NCBI GenBank assembly: GCA_964019165.1
Contig: OZ025270.1
Coordinates: 5,042,528-5,106,527, forward strand
Reading direction: 5' to 3'
DNA length: 64,000 nucleotides
Source: Mastigias papua
Taxonomy: Eukaryota; Cnidaria; Scyphozoa; Rhizostomeae; Mastigiidae
Shown: positions 47,901-59,249 of the stretch, in pieces
Numbering within the stretch: position 1 is the stretch's first letter
Layout of the letters: every line of letters begins with the position of its first letter
Position numbers and translations under genes: made by a program
Notes under the pieces: model-generated
The model's database searches: none
What the model was told of the DNA's origin: nothing
What the model saw: only the letters and a program-made list of their open reading frames with translations

Positions 47901-48434
47901 CTTCATTCATTATGAACTTCTTCACTCACTTTTAAACTTTTTCACTCATTATAGACTTCTTCACTCGCTAAACACATCTTCATTATTACTTCGCTCTCAC
48001 TTTTACACTCCTTCACTCAATATGAGCTCCTTCATTTGCTAAACACATCTTCATTCTTTATAAACTTCTTCACTCACTTTAAACTTCTTCACTTATTATA
48101 CAATTCTTCCCTTACTTCAAGTTAATTACCTCAGTATAGGCTTCTTTATTCATTTCGACCCTTTTCACTCGTTATAGACTTCTTCATTTACTTTAATTTG
48201 ATTGACTCACGGTAAATTTCTTTACTCACCATACACTCCCCCACACAGTCGGTCACTATTTCCTTATTTACTAATTATAGAATTACTTAGTGTCTATAAA
48301 CTTTTTCATTCACTGTGAACTTCACCCATCATAAACTTCCCTACTGATTCCCTACATCTTAACCTTCTATTAAATTTCTTTATGCTCTTTTCATATTTCA
48401 GGTTGAGTACTTCTTCAAGATATTGCAGGGTTGA
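35935..48434 (+). CDS. NME7: NME7, nucleoside diphosphate kinase 7 (13 coding exons seen; start exon not found)
   Basis: The exons are 35935-36045, 36532-36636, 38427-38488, 38715-38755, 39196-39265, 39882-39932, 41013-41101, 41766-41831, 42250-42302, 43381-43611, 43988-44089, 46327-46434 and 48402-48434. They sum to 373 codons plus stop, against 376 residues in human NME7. All phases join and all introns are GT-AG. Residue 1 as seen (Ala of ANFDERYAF) aligns with the human initiator, so only an ATG from an upstream exon is missing. Domains: DM10 (residues 1 to about 90), NDP kinase A with TLALIKPDA and catalytic His206 in NACHGSDS, and NDP kinase B with CVIKPHAV and His352 in NAIHCTDLP. The C-terminus is VEYFFKILQG. 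NME7 is a component of the gamma-tubulin ring complex and a microtubule inner protein of motile cilia. The introns hold a splice-acceptor array, a foldback MITE, an interspersed repeat and a minisatellite. The donor at 41102 (GTTGGT) is weak. Confidence 0.93.
36912..38458 (+). repeat. 62-bp tandem array of splice-acceptor + exon-start units (25 copies including the real exon 38427)
   Basis: Unit starts (first base after AG) fall at 36940 and 37001, then every 62 bp: 37063, 37125, 37187 and so on to 38365, and finally 38427, the true exon. Each unit reads CTCTCCCTTGTTGACTATG-TTGAT-AATATA, then TTTTAAAGTTTTACTCAC, then TTTTCTTTAG. The first 32 nt correspond to the exon (LSLVDYGDQYT) and the last 30 nt to the 3' end of the intron. 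Each contains a CTCAC branch-point-like motif, a pyrimidine tract and AG. Each decoy reads LSLVDY-D-YTF (or YIF) and then TAA. There is no spacer variation, and two kinds of variant recur (GGTGATC and GTTGAT). Copies 4-12 (37125-37682) and 13-21 (37683-38240) appear identical. Confidence 0.95.
41180..41447. mobile_element. Foldback MITE in an NME7 intron (~110-bp arms)
   Basis: The left arm TGTATTTGACAGACTAAGTC continues through GAGAGGTACTT, CATAACAGATATCCCAG and ACAGTTTGCATGATAG. The right arm is its inverse and ends in CTGTCAAATACA. The centre carries GACTC-CGATCAATCTCA and its inverse. In NME7 pre-mRNA it would form a long near-perfect hairpin. No clear target duplication; superfamily unknown. 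Confidence 0.85.
42404..42625 (-). repeat. Interspersed repeat copy B (retroelement 3' end type), in an NME7 intron
   Basis: It shares its order of blocks with 4612-4880: AGTTCAGTTCAGTTCTCATT, CCACTACATGCAAA, TTTGTATGCAGGGAATTTTT, and CTCTCAATAGATAAACTAAT followed by CGAGG. It is more diverged and has a shorter pentanucleotide run. On the minus strand the pentamer run would be the 3' tail. Confidence 0.65.
43215..43285. repeat. GTTT/GTAT-rich simple repeat
   Basis: An irregular low-complexity run of GTTTGT and GTATGT in the intron before exon 43381. Confidence 0.7.
46821..47145. mobile_element. MITE of the 'AGCACGAAAAAGC' family in an NME7 intron
   Basis: The left end is GGTACTACAGAACTTCACTA followed by CAGCACGAAAAAGC, and the right end is GCTTTTTCGTGCTGTAG, a 17-bp inverted match. 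The sequence ACACTTAGC occurs outside both ends (46804-46812 and 47150-47158) and may be a target duplication. Other pieces of the family lie near 800-830, 3690-3712, 54690-54715 (diverged) and 60590-60722. The last shares ATCCGCATCT and TTACCTTTCGGTTGTTATCC-type sequence with the interior here. Confidence 0.6.
47690..48330. repeat. Degenerate minisatellite in the last NME7 intron
   Basis: The basic unit is about 19-20 bp, close to AACTTCTTCACTCATTATGA. A higher-order unit of four such repeats can be followed by the phrase AAACACATCTTCATT at about 47816, 47893, 47970 and 48041, spaced 77, 77 and 71 bp. Copies become more diverged to the right. It has no open frame and no splice-site character like the array at 36912-38458. 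Confidence 0.85.
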
Positions 48435-49312
48435 CATAGTATTCAAAGTATGCAACAGAGAAGAACATATGCAATATTGCATTTATATATAGCATCTGTT
48501 TGTAAATATATTTGCGATTTTAATATGGTGATGATAGTTAAAGATGATAGCATTACGTCGTAAATAGCACCTGTATCATTTCTGTCGTCGTCATATTTGT
48601 CACATATGCTAATCTTCCACACATTTGCAGGAAAACACCTTTACCGTAAGTGTCCTTGCTTTTGAATTGTCTTGGAGACTACTGCTTGGCTCATATTGTG
48701 GGATTTTGTCTGTAGACTCTAAAGTCATCGAGAAAAAGACAAAAATCAGCAAATGCGGACAAGGAAATCGCGTGTTTATCAATCACTATCTTGCTTGTGG
48801 AGAAAGAAGACCATGTTGTACTTTTCGTAGATTCTTGTCGATAGACCAACTGAATCAATATTATTAATCGGTTAATTGAGAGTCGCGTGAAGAGTGCTAA
48901 ATCACGAACAGAAAACCAACTGCAACAATGCAGCAAAGCACACAATGGCTTTCCTCTATCGCTTTTTTGAGAAATACGCGTGTGCATGAAGTGTCGACTG
49001 TGGTGAATATCAAGATCGAGAATAAATTCTTGCTTCTCGCACACCTCATCACATTATATATGGTTCATCCTGAAATACTAATTGTAGCCTGAAGTATCTT
49101 AAAGTGCAGTAGTAGCTCGCGTATAATAACCAGGGTTGTAAGAGCCCGTTTTGCTAAAATTGTCATTTCGAACCCATGTTACATATAAACCTATTTAGGC
49201 TAAAGTTTTGTGCTAGGTTTTGTCAGTGGTGTTGCTGTAGAAGTGCATCGGTAGAAACTGCTGGATTAAGATCATCAACCATTTAAAAATAACTTAATAT
49301 AAGTTTTGAAAA
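48435..49312. other. 3' flank of NME7
   Basis: Probably the 3' UTR of NME7 and intergenic sequence. The overlapping frames at 48625-48867 (+) and 48691-49044 (-) have no recognised family. Confidence 0.5.
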
Positions 49313-49451
49313 GTGAAAGTGCGAGAAAATAACCGACCCGAGCGGGATTCGACCCGAGCTATCGGGCCACAATTGGTAGAGCATTTGACGTACAAAGTCA
49401 GGGGTCGCGAGTTCGAGTCCCACTCGGGTGGTTATTTTCTCGCACTTTCAC
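49313..49451 (+). mobile_element. tRNA-cored palindromic element
   Basis: Perfect 22-bp inverted arms GTGAAAGTGCGAGAAAATAA-CC (49313-49334) and the inverse (49430-49451) enclose a tRNA-like core. The core has acceptor strands ACCCGAG and CTCGGGT (7 bp pairing), an A-box-like AATTGGTAGAGCA, an anticodon-type hairpin TTGAC-GTACAAA-GTCAG, and a B-box GAGTTCGAGTCC. The left arm also contains an inverted, diverged copy of the T arm (GGGATTCGACCC). So the element looks like a tRNA pseudogene whose 3' half plus flank has been inverted onto its 5' side. The D region is too long and the T stem is poor, so it is not a working tRNA. Confidence 0.75.
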
Positions 49452-51856
49452 TTTTCATTTCTTCCGAATCCTGTTGCCTTTACATAATATAAGTTTGTGG
49501 CATGAAAATATAAGAATATATTTTAGGAACCATGGTGGCCTAAATTTGCTTTAAGTATCATTTACATAGCTTTAGAACCCATATAGGCCAACTTGAAAAA
49601 GTCAGATTCCTATACGCTGACTATTACTGTATTCTAAGGATCGACGTCATTTTGTTTCAGTAAGTAGCTTTCAGTGAATCTAGGGTCTTAACCGAAGCAA
49701 TTTTAAACTTTCCTCTTTTTCATTCGTCTTGTCTACTTGGTCTCAATATTGCAGCACAGAAATGTGTCCCAATTTATTCTGTCATTTTTCGTTCAGAATG
49801 TGACAGAGCTAAAAATAGTGCCCTCACCTTGTTTCTTATAAACAAATGTCTACAAACGTGAACAGGTGGAAGATCAAATGTCAACAGACATAAATATGTT
49901 TAGTAAAGTCTATAGGCAAATATCAATCGAGGGAAGTAGATAGCCTGAACACAAGATACTTCATAATATGTCAACCGGTAATGAAGCTATAATCTGCACT
50001 CTTTTGGAAAGTTCAAATTCTTTTTTAAGACCACGTTCGAAACCAGGGCCCTTTGTCATTTGTGGTCGAGGACGATCAGTTAAAGGCATTTGCAAATTAG
50101 GCAAAAGAAATTAGTGAAAGTAATCGCATTGCGTCTATACCCAATACAGCGACGGAACATTAGCGTTTATGTGAAGTTTAGCTGAGCTGGCAATCTTACA
50201 TGAGGCCTTAAATCTTCATAAAGCTAATGTCTGATTAGCTCGCCATTACAGGTCAATTTTCATCCCCTATTAGATGTTAGCATTAATGCACAACATCTAA
50301 TCGTATCGACTACACGTCTCTTGCTTCAGTTGAAGATCAAAATATTTGCAATCAAAGGAAATCCACATTGATAATGTGATCATAACAAACAGTCATATGA
50401 CAGCGATAAATCATTTATAAACCAACAGAAAAGAAACAGAACTCTTTTTGCTACGATTAACTATTGATGAATGAGGATTACCTTAATCCATTGAAGTGAA
50501 TGTTATCGCATTCGGAATCTCATTTGAAAGGTGAAGAAGTTCTCATTAATCTATAGATAAGAAGATTTAGAACATCACTTAAAGAATCAATTACGAAATA
50601 GGCTAAAATGCATTTTAATTTGAGATGAATATACCTTTTTTGTTATAAGCAACTTATGATTTTTATTAGATCTGAATATGCTTATTTTCTAGCCCAAAAT
50701 TTTGATCAAATGTTACTTAATGGTTGCTGAATTTCCACATCAATCTCATTAATTATATAACAAGAGGGGAAAGCAAGAAAAGAAATAATACTTACAGTAC
50801 AAATTGTATATCTATCTGGGCAATGAAGTCATCGCAGGTTTCTTCTTCTATGAATGCTATATGATTCGCTTTGCTTGTGTTTGAAAGTGGCTGGAAATAG
50901 AGAAGTGCTAAATAATATTTTTATAGGTACCCATGCTCATGTCTTTACAGAACTAAAGTTGCCTAATAGCTTCTCAAATCAAGTTCAGTTACTTTTATAA
51001 AGATACCATGTATTGCAATGTAGAAAAAGAGTATTATAACAAGTAAAAATCTGTATATAATAAATATCTGTATTCTTATATGTTTTCTTATGATTTAACT
51101 CGCATTCTGTACTTAGCAACTGAAGATAGACTATTTAATACGAAATTTGATTGGTGGATTGAAAAGTATAGTCGTATTTCTTCGCATTTCATCTAATGTA
51201 TCAATACAGTGAAGTTTCACCTTATACGGAATGATACATATCTGTTTAATATAAAGGTTTTTATCATCCCGTTTATGACCATTCGTGTGAGTTTTTATAA
51301 TTTCTGAGGGCTTCTACTAAACCATTCAGCAGAGTGACATTTTGAGCATAATCCTTGCAACCCTTACTTGTAATGAAACTAAAAATTTACTGTATACTCA
51401 AGAACCTTGCAACAATAACGAACTATACTAATAGGAGCAGATGATCTTAACTTCCCAGTGGACATGTCATTCATAGACAAGAACGTACATATTTTTCTTT
51501 TATCACTTGAAATATTAAAATAAAATAAAAATACAATATCATACTTTGTTTGCACCACATACAGCCGGAAAGGACTCTGAGTCATCTGGTCCCAACTGCA
51601 TATGGTGCTTACTATTTAGCATATTTACATCAAAATAAGAAAAGGTCATCTCACATAAGATGTCCCATGATTAACAATTATTTGATAAAATGACATGCTA
51701 GATGTCCAGGAAAAACAATTTAAGAATATATATTGAACATTTGAAGATGTCCAATAATACTAGACATTTGATGTGAGATGAGCTATTTACTATTCTAAAC
51801 AAACCCAACGACGATAGAAAAATTAAAACTAGATAATGCGCTGCAGTTGTATGTGC
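49452..51856. other. Gene-free stretch
   Basis: No gene was recognised. A short exon-like open stretch on the minus strand (about 51595-51540, ending before GTATGATA) was noted but not called. Confidence 0.45.
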
Positions 51857-52081
51857 TCACACCACCCTTCTAGTCGACAAGATAAATGATATTGTTGCCT
51901 CCAGGATTAATTTATTAGCTATATCGTTAAAACGCGGATTTCCAAAAAGGAGAAGTTCACAAAGGGCACCGGAGCTTAGATTTCCAAGCTCAAGTCCAGG
52001 GATTCTCCAAAGCTGGTCAAGGAGGTCGCTTCGCATCTGATCATAAATATCGACGTACATATCGACATGTTCGTTCATCAT
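51857..52081 (-). pseudogene. Possible C-terminal fragment of a retroelement polyprotein
   Basis: The minus-strand frame encodes 74 residues ending LLFGNPRFNDIANKLILEAT followed by ISFILSTRR and a stop. The pattern LL-G(N/D)P-F---N--I--AT--FI--T-R is like the terminal tail that ends many LINE polyproteins. No upstream reverse transcriptase block was found in frame. It could instead be the last exon of an unknown host gene on this strand. Codon use looks more protein-like than the surrounding frames. Confidence 0.35.
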
Positions 52082-52307
52082 ATTAGAAAAAAATTCATAT
52101 TCTCAAATGTGTATGCTATTTGGTACGCTGACTGCATCTACCAAAAATCATTTTGCTTTTCTGAATTGTTTTGTGCCTCATAAAGACATTCAAAAAGGGA
52201 TGCAGACCCGGTATGGATTGAAAATTTAGCTGAAGCTTAACAGCTTGGTTTCCATATAAATGTAACTATCGTAAGGCAACCTATGATAGCACTCTGCCGT
52301 CTTCCGT

Positions 52308-52720
52308 CTACGATCCTCCTAGTACCACAAGCATAAATTCTCGTATGCTAGCATCTTCTTCTGGTACAGATGGTATGAAGTTTGAAATGCCGTAACTACC
52401 GGAAGAAACTTGGATGAGTTCTACATTTCCGACAGTTACGTTGGTGTCCCGGTACATCAGAAAACCACGGCAGCTTGCCATGCAATTTTGTTCTTTGCAA
52501 TCACATGGCTGTGATGAACCAATCAAACTTGAACTGTATTCACAAATAGAAGTGTTTATACAAAAACAATCTCGAAAGATTATAAGATTTCTCAAGAAAC
52601 AGGCCCTTAGCTACCGGCATAGCTACCAGTGGTTATGATACAGGGATTGTGGCAGATGGCAGAAGGTAGAATGTCAACGCAGGTAGTCGTACGGCAGTTG
52701 CGGCTATATAGGAATGAAAC
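52308..52720 (-). CDS. Candidate two-exon fragment of an unrecognised cysteine-rich protein
   Basis: On the minus strand an open segment at about 52720-52609 encodes a block with CRTTTCVD and ICHNPCIITT, containing four cysteines. It is followed, after a possible donor (GGTAGC near 52608 or slightly upstream) and an acceptor-like GTGAATACAG near 52545, by an open segment 52544-52308. That segment encodes SSQPCDCKEQNCMASCRG, then NVTVGNVELIQVSSGSYG, and ends in a stop. Clustered cysteines in both pieces suggest a secreted or extracellular protein. I do not recognise the family and cannot find a start or complete gene, so this could also be a relic. Low confidence. Confidence 0.3.
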
Positions 52721-52899
52721 CTTAACCTTGGGATTCCACTATGCGTCCAAGTTCTTATATTTTTTTTTTATATATACGTCTAAATCTTACAGTACAAGAA
52801 ATAAAAAACACAAAGTACATAAACGATACCGCAGGGAGTATGCTATGCCATATCAACCCTGCGGCCTACACATATAAGGGGTCATTCACCCTTTACGCA

Positions 52900-53437
52900 A
52901 CGCCCCAAAGTTCTTATTTAAATTGAAGGACAAAAGTGATTTCGAAATGTTAGTGTAATTTTCATATCTTCAAAAACCGCTCAAAGGTAACAACTGAATA
53001 AATCAATTAACTCCCAAAAGAAGTCAGTGAGAAAGATTTAAAGAAAATATCAAAACTCTTCTTTCCTTGAAGATGTCATTGATTTATCTAAATATTCAAG
53101 AAAGAAGTAATTTGTAAGTGGTTTGATGCATTGACAAGTTAAACTTTATGAGGTCACAAATTTTTAATTCTAAGAAAATTCAAATTAATAAACAATCTAA
53201 GTATTCATAAAGCTTGAGCCTTGCATTATTCTTAAAATATTTCCCTATCGCTCGAAAAAACGTTCTTTAAGTGTGCTGAAAAAGATTTTTCACGCCCAAG
53301 ATTCGCTAGAGTATGAAACGTCGAATAACGACCAAAAGGTAAACCAAAATATAAGCCAGATGCGAACGCACGTGGTGTGATGAATAATACGTCTAGTTGG
53401 CCCTAAGAGTGGCCAATTAGCACCTATTCACCATTGT
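52900..53437. other. Gene-free stretch
   Basis: Nothing recognised. Confidence 0.5.
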
Positions 53438-54640
53438 TTAATTGAAGAGTCCAAATGAGAAAATGAACTCTTTTTGTTTACACATGATTGGATTTTGAAT
53501 CTTAATATAAACTGATTCCGAAGTACTTAAATGAAAGGACGATGTTGCTTGCCAAATGATCCGAAAATTATCGTCTGTATATGATTCGGCGCATTCTGGA
53601 TTTTTAACAAGATGCTGTCCTATGGCCAAATCATAATTCCTTTAAGGATTATTGTTTTTGCATATGCGAGATGGCTGTTCTTTCATTGTATTGCTCTTCT
53701 TTCTGGTACTCGTGGGAAGATGTTGCTTTATTCTGTCTGCTAGTCTCTGCGTAGTGCGTCCTACGTGTCGAGTTTCACATCGGTACGAAAATTAGTAAAC
53801 TACACAACTTTTATGAGTGGTAGGGACGCTATACCTTTTAGCAGATGGTAGCATGACCCTAGTATTGTAAACTACACTAGACTTCACGACATAGGAACAA
53901 AAGGTAGTAGCTTTATTAAGTTAGTTGTCAAATTTTTATGAAACATTTCCAATCCAGGACAATTTTAGGTAAATCGAACACCTTTCAGGACCAAACTGTT
54001 TTTCTTATGAAAAATGTTATTTAGTTCTTCCTTAATGCAAGAAATAATGACATCTTCTGGATATCCATTGTCAATAAGCAGTTGTTTTATTGTATCTAGC
54101 TCAGAATCTAATTTAGTTTAGAGCAAGTCATTAGTGCCCCGTGAAGCAAAGTTTTGATAAGGCAAATTGTTCTTGCGTTAGGACGAAATGAATTCCAACG
54201 GATGTATTGACCAATAAACGTTGACTTCCTGTAAATGCTGGTAAGAAATCCACTGCTCTCTTTCTCCACTGAGACATTTAGAAAATTCAAGGAGTTGGTT
54301 TACACCTTCTCTACTGTAAATTTTAAAACTGGATATAGCAGGTTGAGGTTTAAATGATCACATTGCAGCTCAGAACCAAAGATGATAAAAGTATCGTCGA
54401 CATATCGAAAGTAGACACCTGGCTTTAATTTACGGTGCTATCGAAAAGTCTACATTCATGAAAGCCAATGAAAATGTTTGCTAAAGTCGGTCCCAAAATG
54501 CTGCCCATTGCCTCTCGGTCTTATTGCTTATACATCTGGATGTTTAAACTAAATTCCACTCCTTGCGTAGCAATTAGCATCATTTCATTGTAAGTGTCCT
54601 CGGGGAATGAATGTAATCATTTTTGCTTAAAATGACGACC
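53438..54640 (-). pseudogene. Penelope-like retroelement (RT + GIY-YIG), decayed
   Basis: On the minus strand, in order: AMGSILGPTLANIFIGFHE (about 54520-54460), the catalytic YVDDTF block (about 54405-54385), KESSGFLTSIYRKSTFIGQY with RWNSFRP (about 54270-54170), and LIKTLLHGALMTCSK (about 54165-54115). Next come DNGYPEDVI (about 54075-54045) and the endonuclease-associated RCETRHVGRTTQRLADRIKQ (about 53785-53725), with the tail GQHLVKNPECAESY through ESVYIKIQNP (53625-53480). This domain order (reverse transcriptase followed by a C-terminal GIY-YIG-type endonuclease) defines Penelope-like elements. Stops and frameshifts separate the blocks, so the copy is inactive. The N-terminal half is missing or unreadable. 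Confidence 0.85.
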
Positions 54641-54649
54641 CCAGATCCC

Positions 54650-56616
<1,967 letters not shown>

Positions 56617-56663
56617 AAGAAAAAAACGAGAGAGACGAATTGGATTTTGTTTATTTTCTCGAC

Positions 56664-56691
56664 GAGTTTCGGCAAATCGAGCCTTCTTCAG
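56664..56691 (-). other. Hammerhead-core-like motif
   Basis: The minus strand reads CTGAAGA, then AGGCTCGATTTGCC, then GAAAC. This again fits CUGANGA - helix II - GAAA. It lies next to a long TA tract, as does the motif at 11123-11147. Helix III and the cleavage triplet are not convincing. It may be the conserved end of a retroelement rather than an active ribozyme. Confidence 0.3.
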
Positions 56692-56912
56692 GAGAATGAT
56701 GAATGATGTGTTACATTTGCTTTTATAGCATAGAGTTTAATTGATACTACGTCAAAGCGAATTTCAATCAGACGTTCTGTTTAAGATGGTGGTTTGCTAC
56801 GGAAAGAAACGATTAGGTGTCATGAACAAAGATGTAACAAAACCAATTTAATTTTTATTTAAAACCAGCGAATCTAATGTTTAATCCATGTGGGTAAATG
56901 GTCTGTAGATGC

Positions 56913-57087
<175 letters not shown>

Positions 57088-57321
57088 GAAGGAAGAGGAA
57101 GGAAAATATGATATAGTTGGTAAGTTCTCAGAATGACTGCTGATTTGTAGAACCATTAAATGATCAAAATAATCTTTTTGAGGAACCAGTAATAATGCGT
57201 AAAGAGTAATAAAGTGTTGCAAAAGTACTGCACTTTTCATCTGTTATCATAATTTGCCAAAATAAGAAACTTTTGCGCTGCAAATATTACGTAAGCTAAT
57301 CGATCTCAAATTAATGCTACT

Positions 57322-57664
57322 CAGTTATTCCGGAACTCTCAGCCACCTACAATACTCGCCAAAAGTCCTGGGACACTTTGCACTTTTTGCAGTCTGCAAC
57401 AAACTTTCATTCCCCTCTCCCTCTGAAACAATGTTGGTTTTCTGGAGAAGTACCTGCGATAATGGGAAAATTTCGCGTGCACGCCAACTTCAAATGTACC
57501 ACAAACGAATCAACATTGTTCTAGGGGGAAGGGGGGTGCATGTTTGTAGCAAATATGACAATATGTAGAGGAAAACGGTTTTTTATCTGTTTCTTCTAAG
57601 TGTCCCAAGGATTTTTGGCGACTATTGTAGCAGTCGTGAGAGTTCTGGGTATTCCTCAAAACTG
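57322..57664. mobile_element. Tc1/mariner-like MITE with long inverted ends
   Basis: The left end is CAGTTATTCCGGAACTCTCA, continuing CTACAATACTCGCCAAAAGT and CCTGGGACACTT. The right end mirrors it as AAGTGTCCCAAGG, ATTTTTGGCGACTATTGTAG and GAGAGTTCTGG, and ends in AAACTG. CAGT-type termini and a CGCCAAAAGTC-type arm are common in Tc1-like elements. An inner pair of TA dinucleotides is present, but no clear duplication at the outer ends. The interior has no transposase. Confidence 0.65.
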
Positions 57665-58620
57665 TGAACTTTTTATGCTTCTTGTTTCTCAAAGTTTTGC
57701 AGCTGTTCAAAGCAGCAGGCTTTGAGGATTCAATTGTTTTTGAGATTTCACGATAGCCTTTCCGCTATTACGATAGAGTACTATTTCCAGCCTCTGTTCG
57801 TTTGCCAGTTCTGTCATGTTGATCATTAATATCCTGATAAACAACTTTTGAGGTGACTACATACATAGTGATAAAATAAAATTTTTTGACGAATGTCAAG
57901 GTTGAAAAGTCCAAAGGATTCCAGAGAGATTTAGAAACATTCAAACAGAGGTTCTTATAAAAATTGTCTTTGAAATTCGCAAGCAAATTTTTCTCACACC
58001 GTAGTTATCAAACAATTGCGAAATTATCCGGACACTTTGGTGACAGGACTGTAATTCTTTTTACGAAAATTAAACTTACATGAGCGAGCTTGATAAAGAC
58101 AAGCTGGCAATGCATGCTGTCCATCAAGCATGTCTGAGATCTATGACGCAGCGGGCCTCATTTGTCATGACGGTGACTGCCTGACTTGCTTTGAGTAATG
58201 TCTCCGTGAGGCGCCATCATGGTTGGCAGTGAGGAAGGAAATTTTGAAAGTTTCGGTTCCCCAGGTTATCGCAAAGTTCGTTTACTTGGTTTGGTTTTCA
58301 ATAGATAAGATATCTCTGCATTTCAGAGGGATTCTCGACAAAATCAAACTATATACAATAAGTACCTTATATCTTCGTATCTGCTCCGTTCGAGGGGCAT
58401 ATCGTTTTTTGAACTCTTCAGATGGGGACTTATTCAAGAGAAGGGCTAATTCAAGGGGGGTTTATAAAAATATCTGACATATGACACATAAAAACGTATT
58501 TTCCAACTACTTGTCTCCATTATGCAAAAAGTAATGGTCTAAATATAAGCGCCAGTCTGTAGCAAGATGTTCATCATCAAGAAAGGCCAATTTGATGACA
58601 CCACCCTGGTGCGGACTTCC
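57665..58620. other. Gene-free stretch
   Basis: A sequence resembling a further Tc1-type end (ATTATCCGGACACTTTGGTG near 58022-58042) is present without a partner. No gene seen. Confidence 0.45.
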
Positions 58621-58625
58621 AATAA

Positions 58626-59017
58626 GGCTGCGTTTACACGGGAACGGTTCCAAATTGAACCGTACCCAAAAAGGTACGGATAGGCTTTGCGTTTACACGG
58701 GAATTGATGGAACCGTTCCAAACAGAACTGCTAGCCGTACTCAAACAGGTCCACCTAGAAAGTAGGTCCCGTTTGGAACCGTACCAAAAAGTTCTCGTGT
58801 AAACACCCAGAACGGTTCTCGTCAGGTACGCTTAGAAATGAGGCAGTGGGAGATCATTTGTAGGCTATAAATGTGGAACCACCCATGCGTGAATGCATGG
58901 AAAGAAACGGTCCTGCACAGAACGGTTCCAAGACATCGTGTAAACGGGACGCCTATCCATACCTCTACGGAACGGTTCCATATAGAACCATTCCAAAATC
59001 ATCGTGCAAATGCAGCC
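58626..59017. mobile_element. 392-bp PIF/Harbinger-type MITE with TAA target duplication
   Basis: The ends are GGCTGCGTTTACACGGGAAC and its inverse ...CGTGCAAATGCAGCC. TAA flanks both sides (58623-58625 and 59018-59020). The interior is built from many GGAACGGTTCCA-like palindromes and repeats of GCGTTTACACGGGA. A TWA target duplication with GG-starting ends is characteristic of PIF/Harbinger elements. No transposase is encoded. Confidence 0.8.
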
Positions 59018-59134
59018 TAAAAGTTCTAAATCAACAACTATACTGAATGACTGCTCTATTTCTTGGAAAAGTAAAATGATAGTTAATGGAAGAGCAAAAC
59101 AGCTCATCAGCGGTTTGATCTGGTTGAAAAAATT

Positions 59135-59246
59135 GAAAGTACGAGAAAATGAGTGAAACGAGCGGCGCGTCAAGTGCTCTTCCACTAAGGCATTGGATAC
59201 GCTTTCAAGCCGTTACTCAAGGGCGAGTAACTTGCTCGCACTATCC
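59135..59246 (-). mobile_element. Degenerate tRNA-cored palindromic element
   Basis: The left arm GAAAGTACGAGAAAATGAG matches the arm of the element at 49313-49451 (GAAAGTGCGAGAAAAT). A short inverse GCTCGCACTATCC closes the right side. On the minus strand the core contains CCTTAGTGGAAGAGCACTTG, an A-box-like sequence. The B-box side is eroded. Confidence 0.5.
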
Positions 59247-59249
59247 TTT

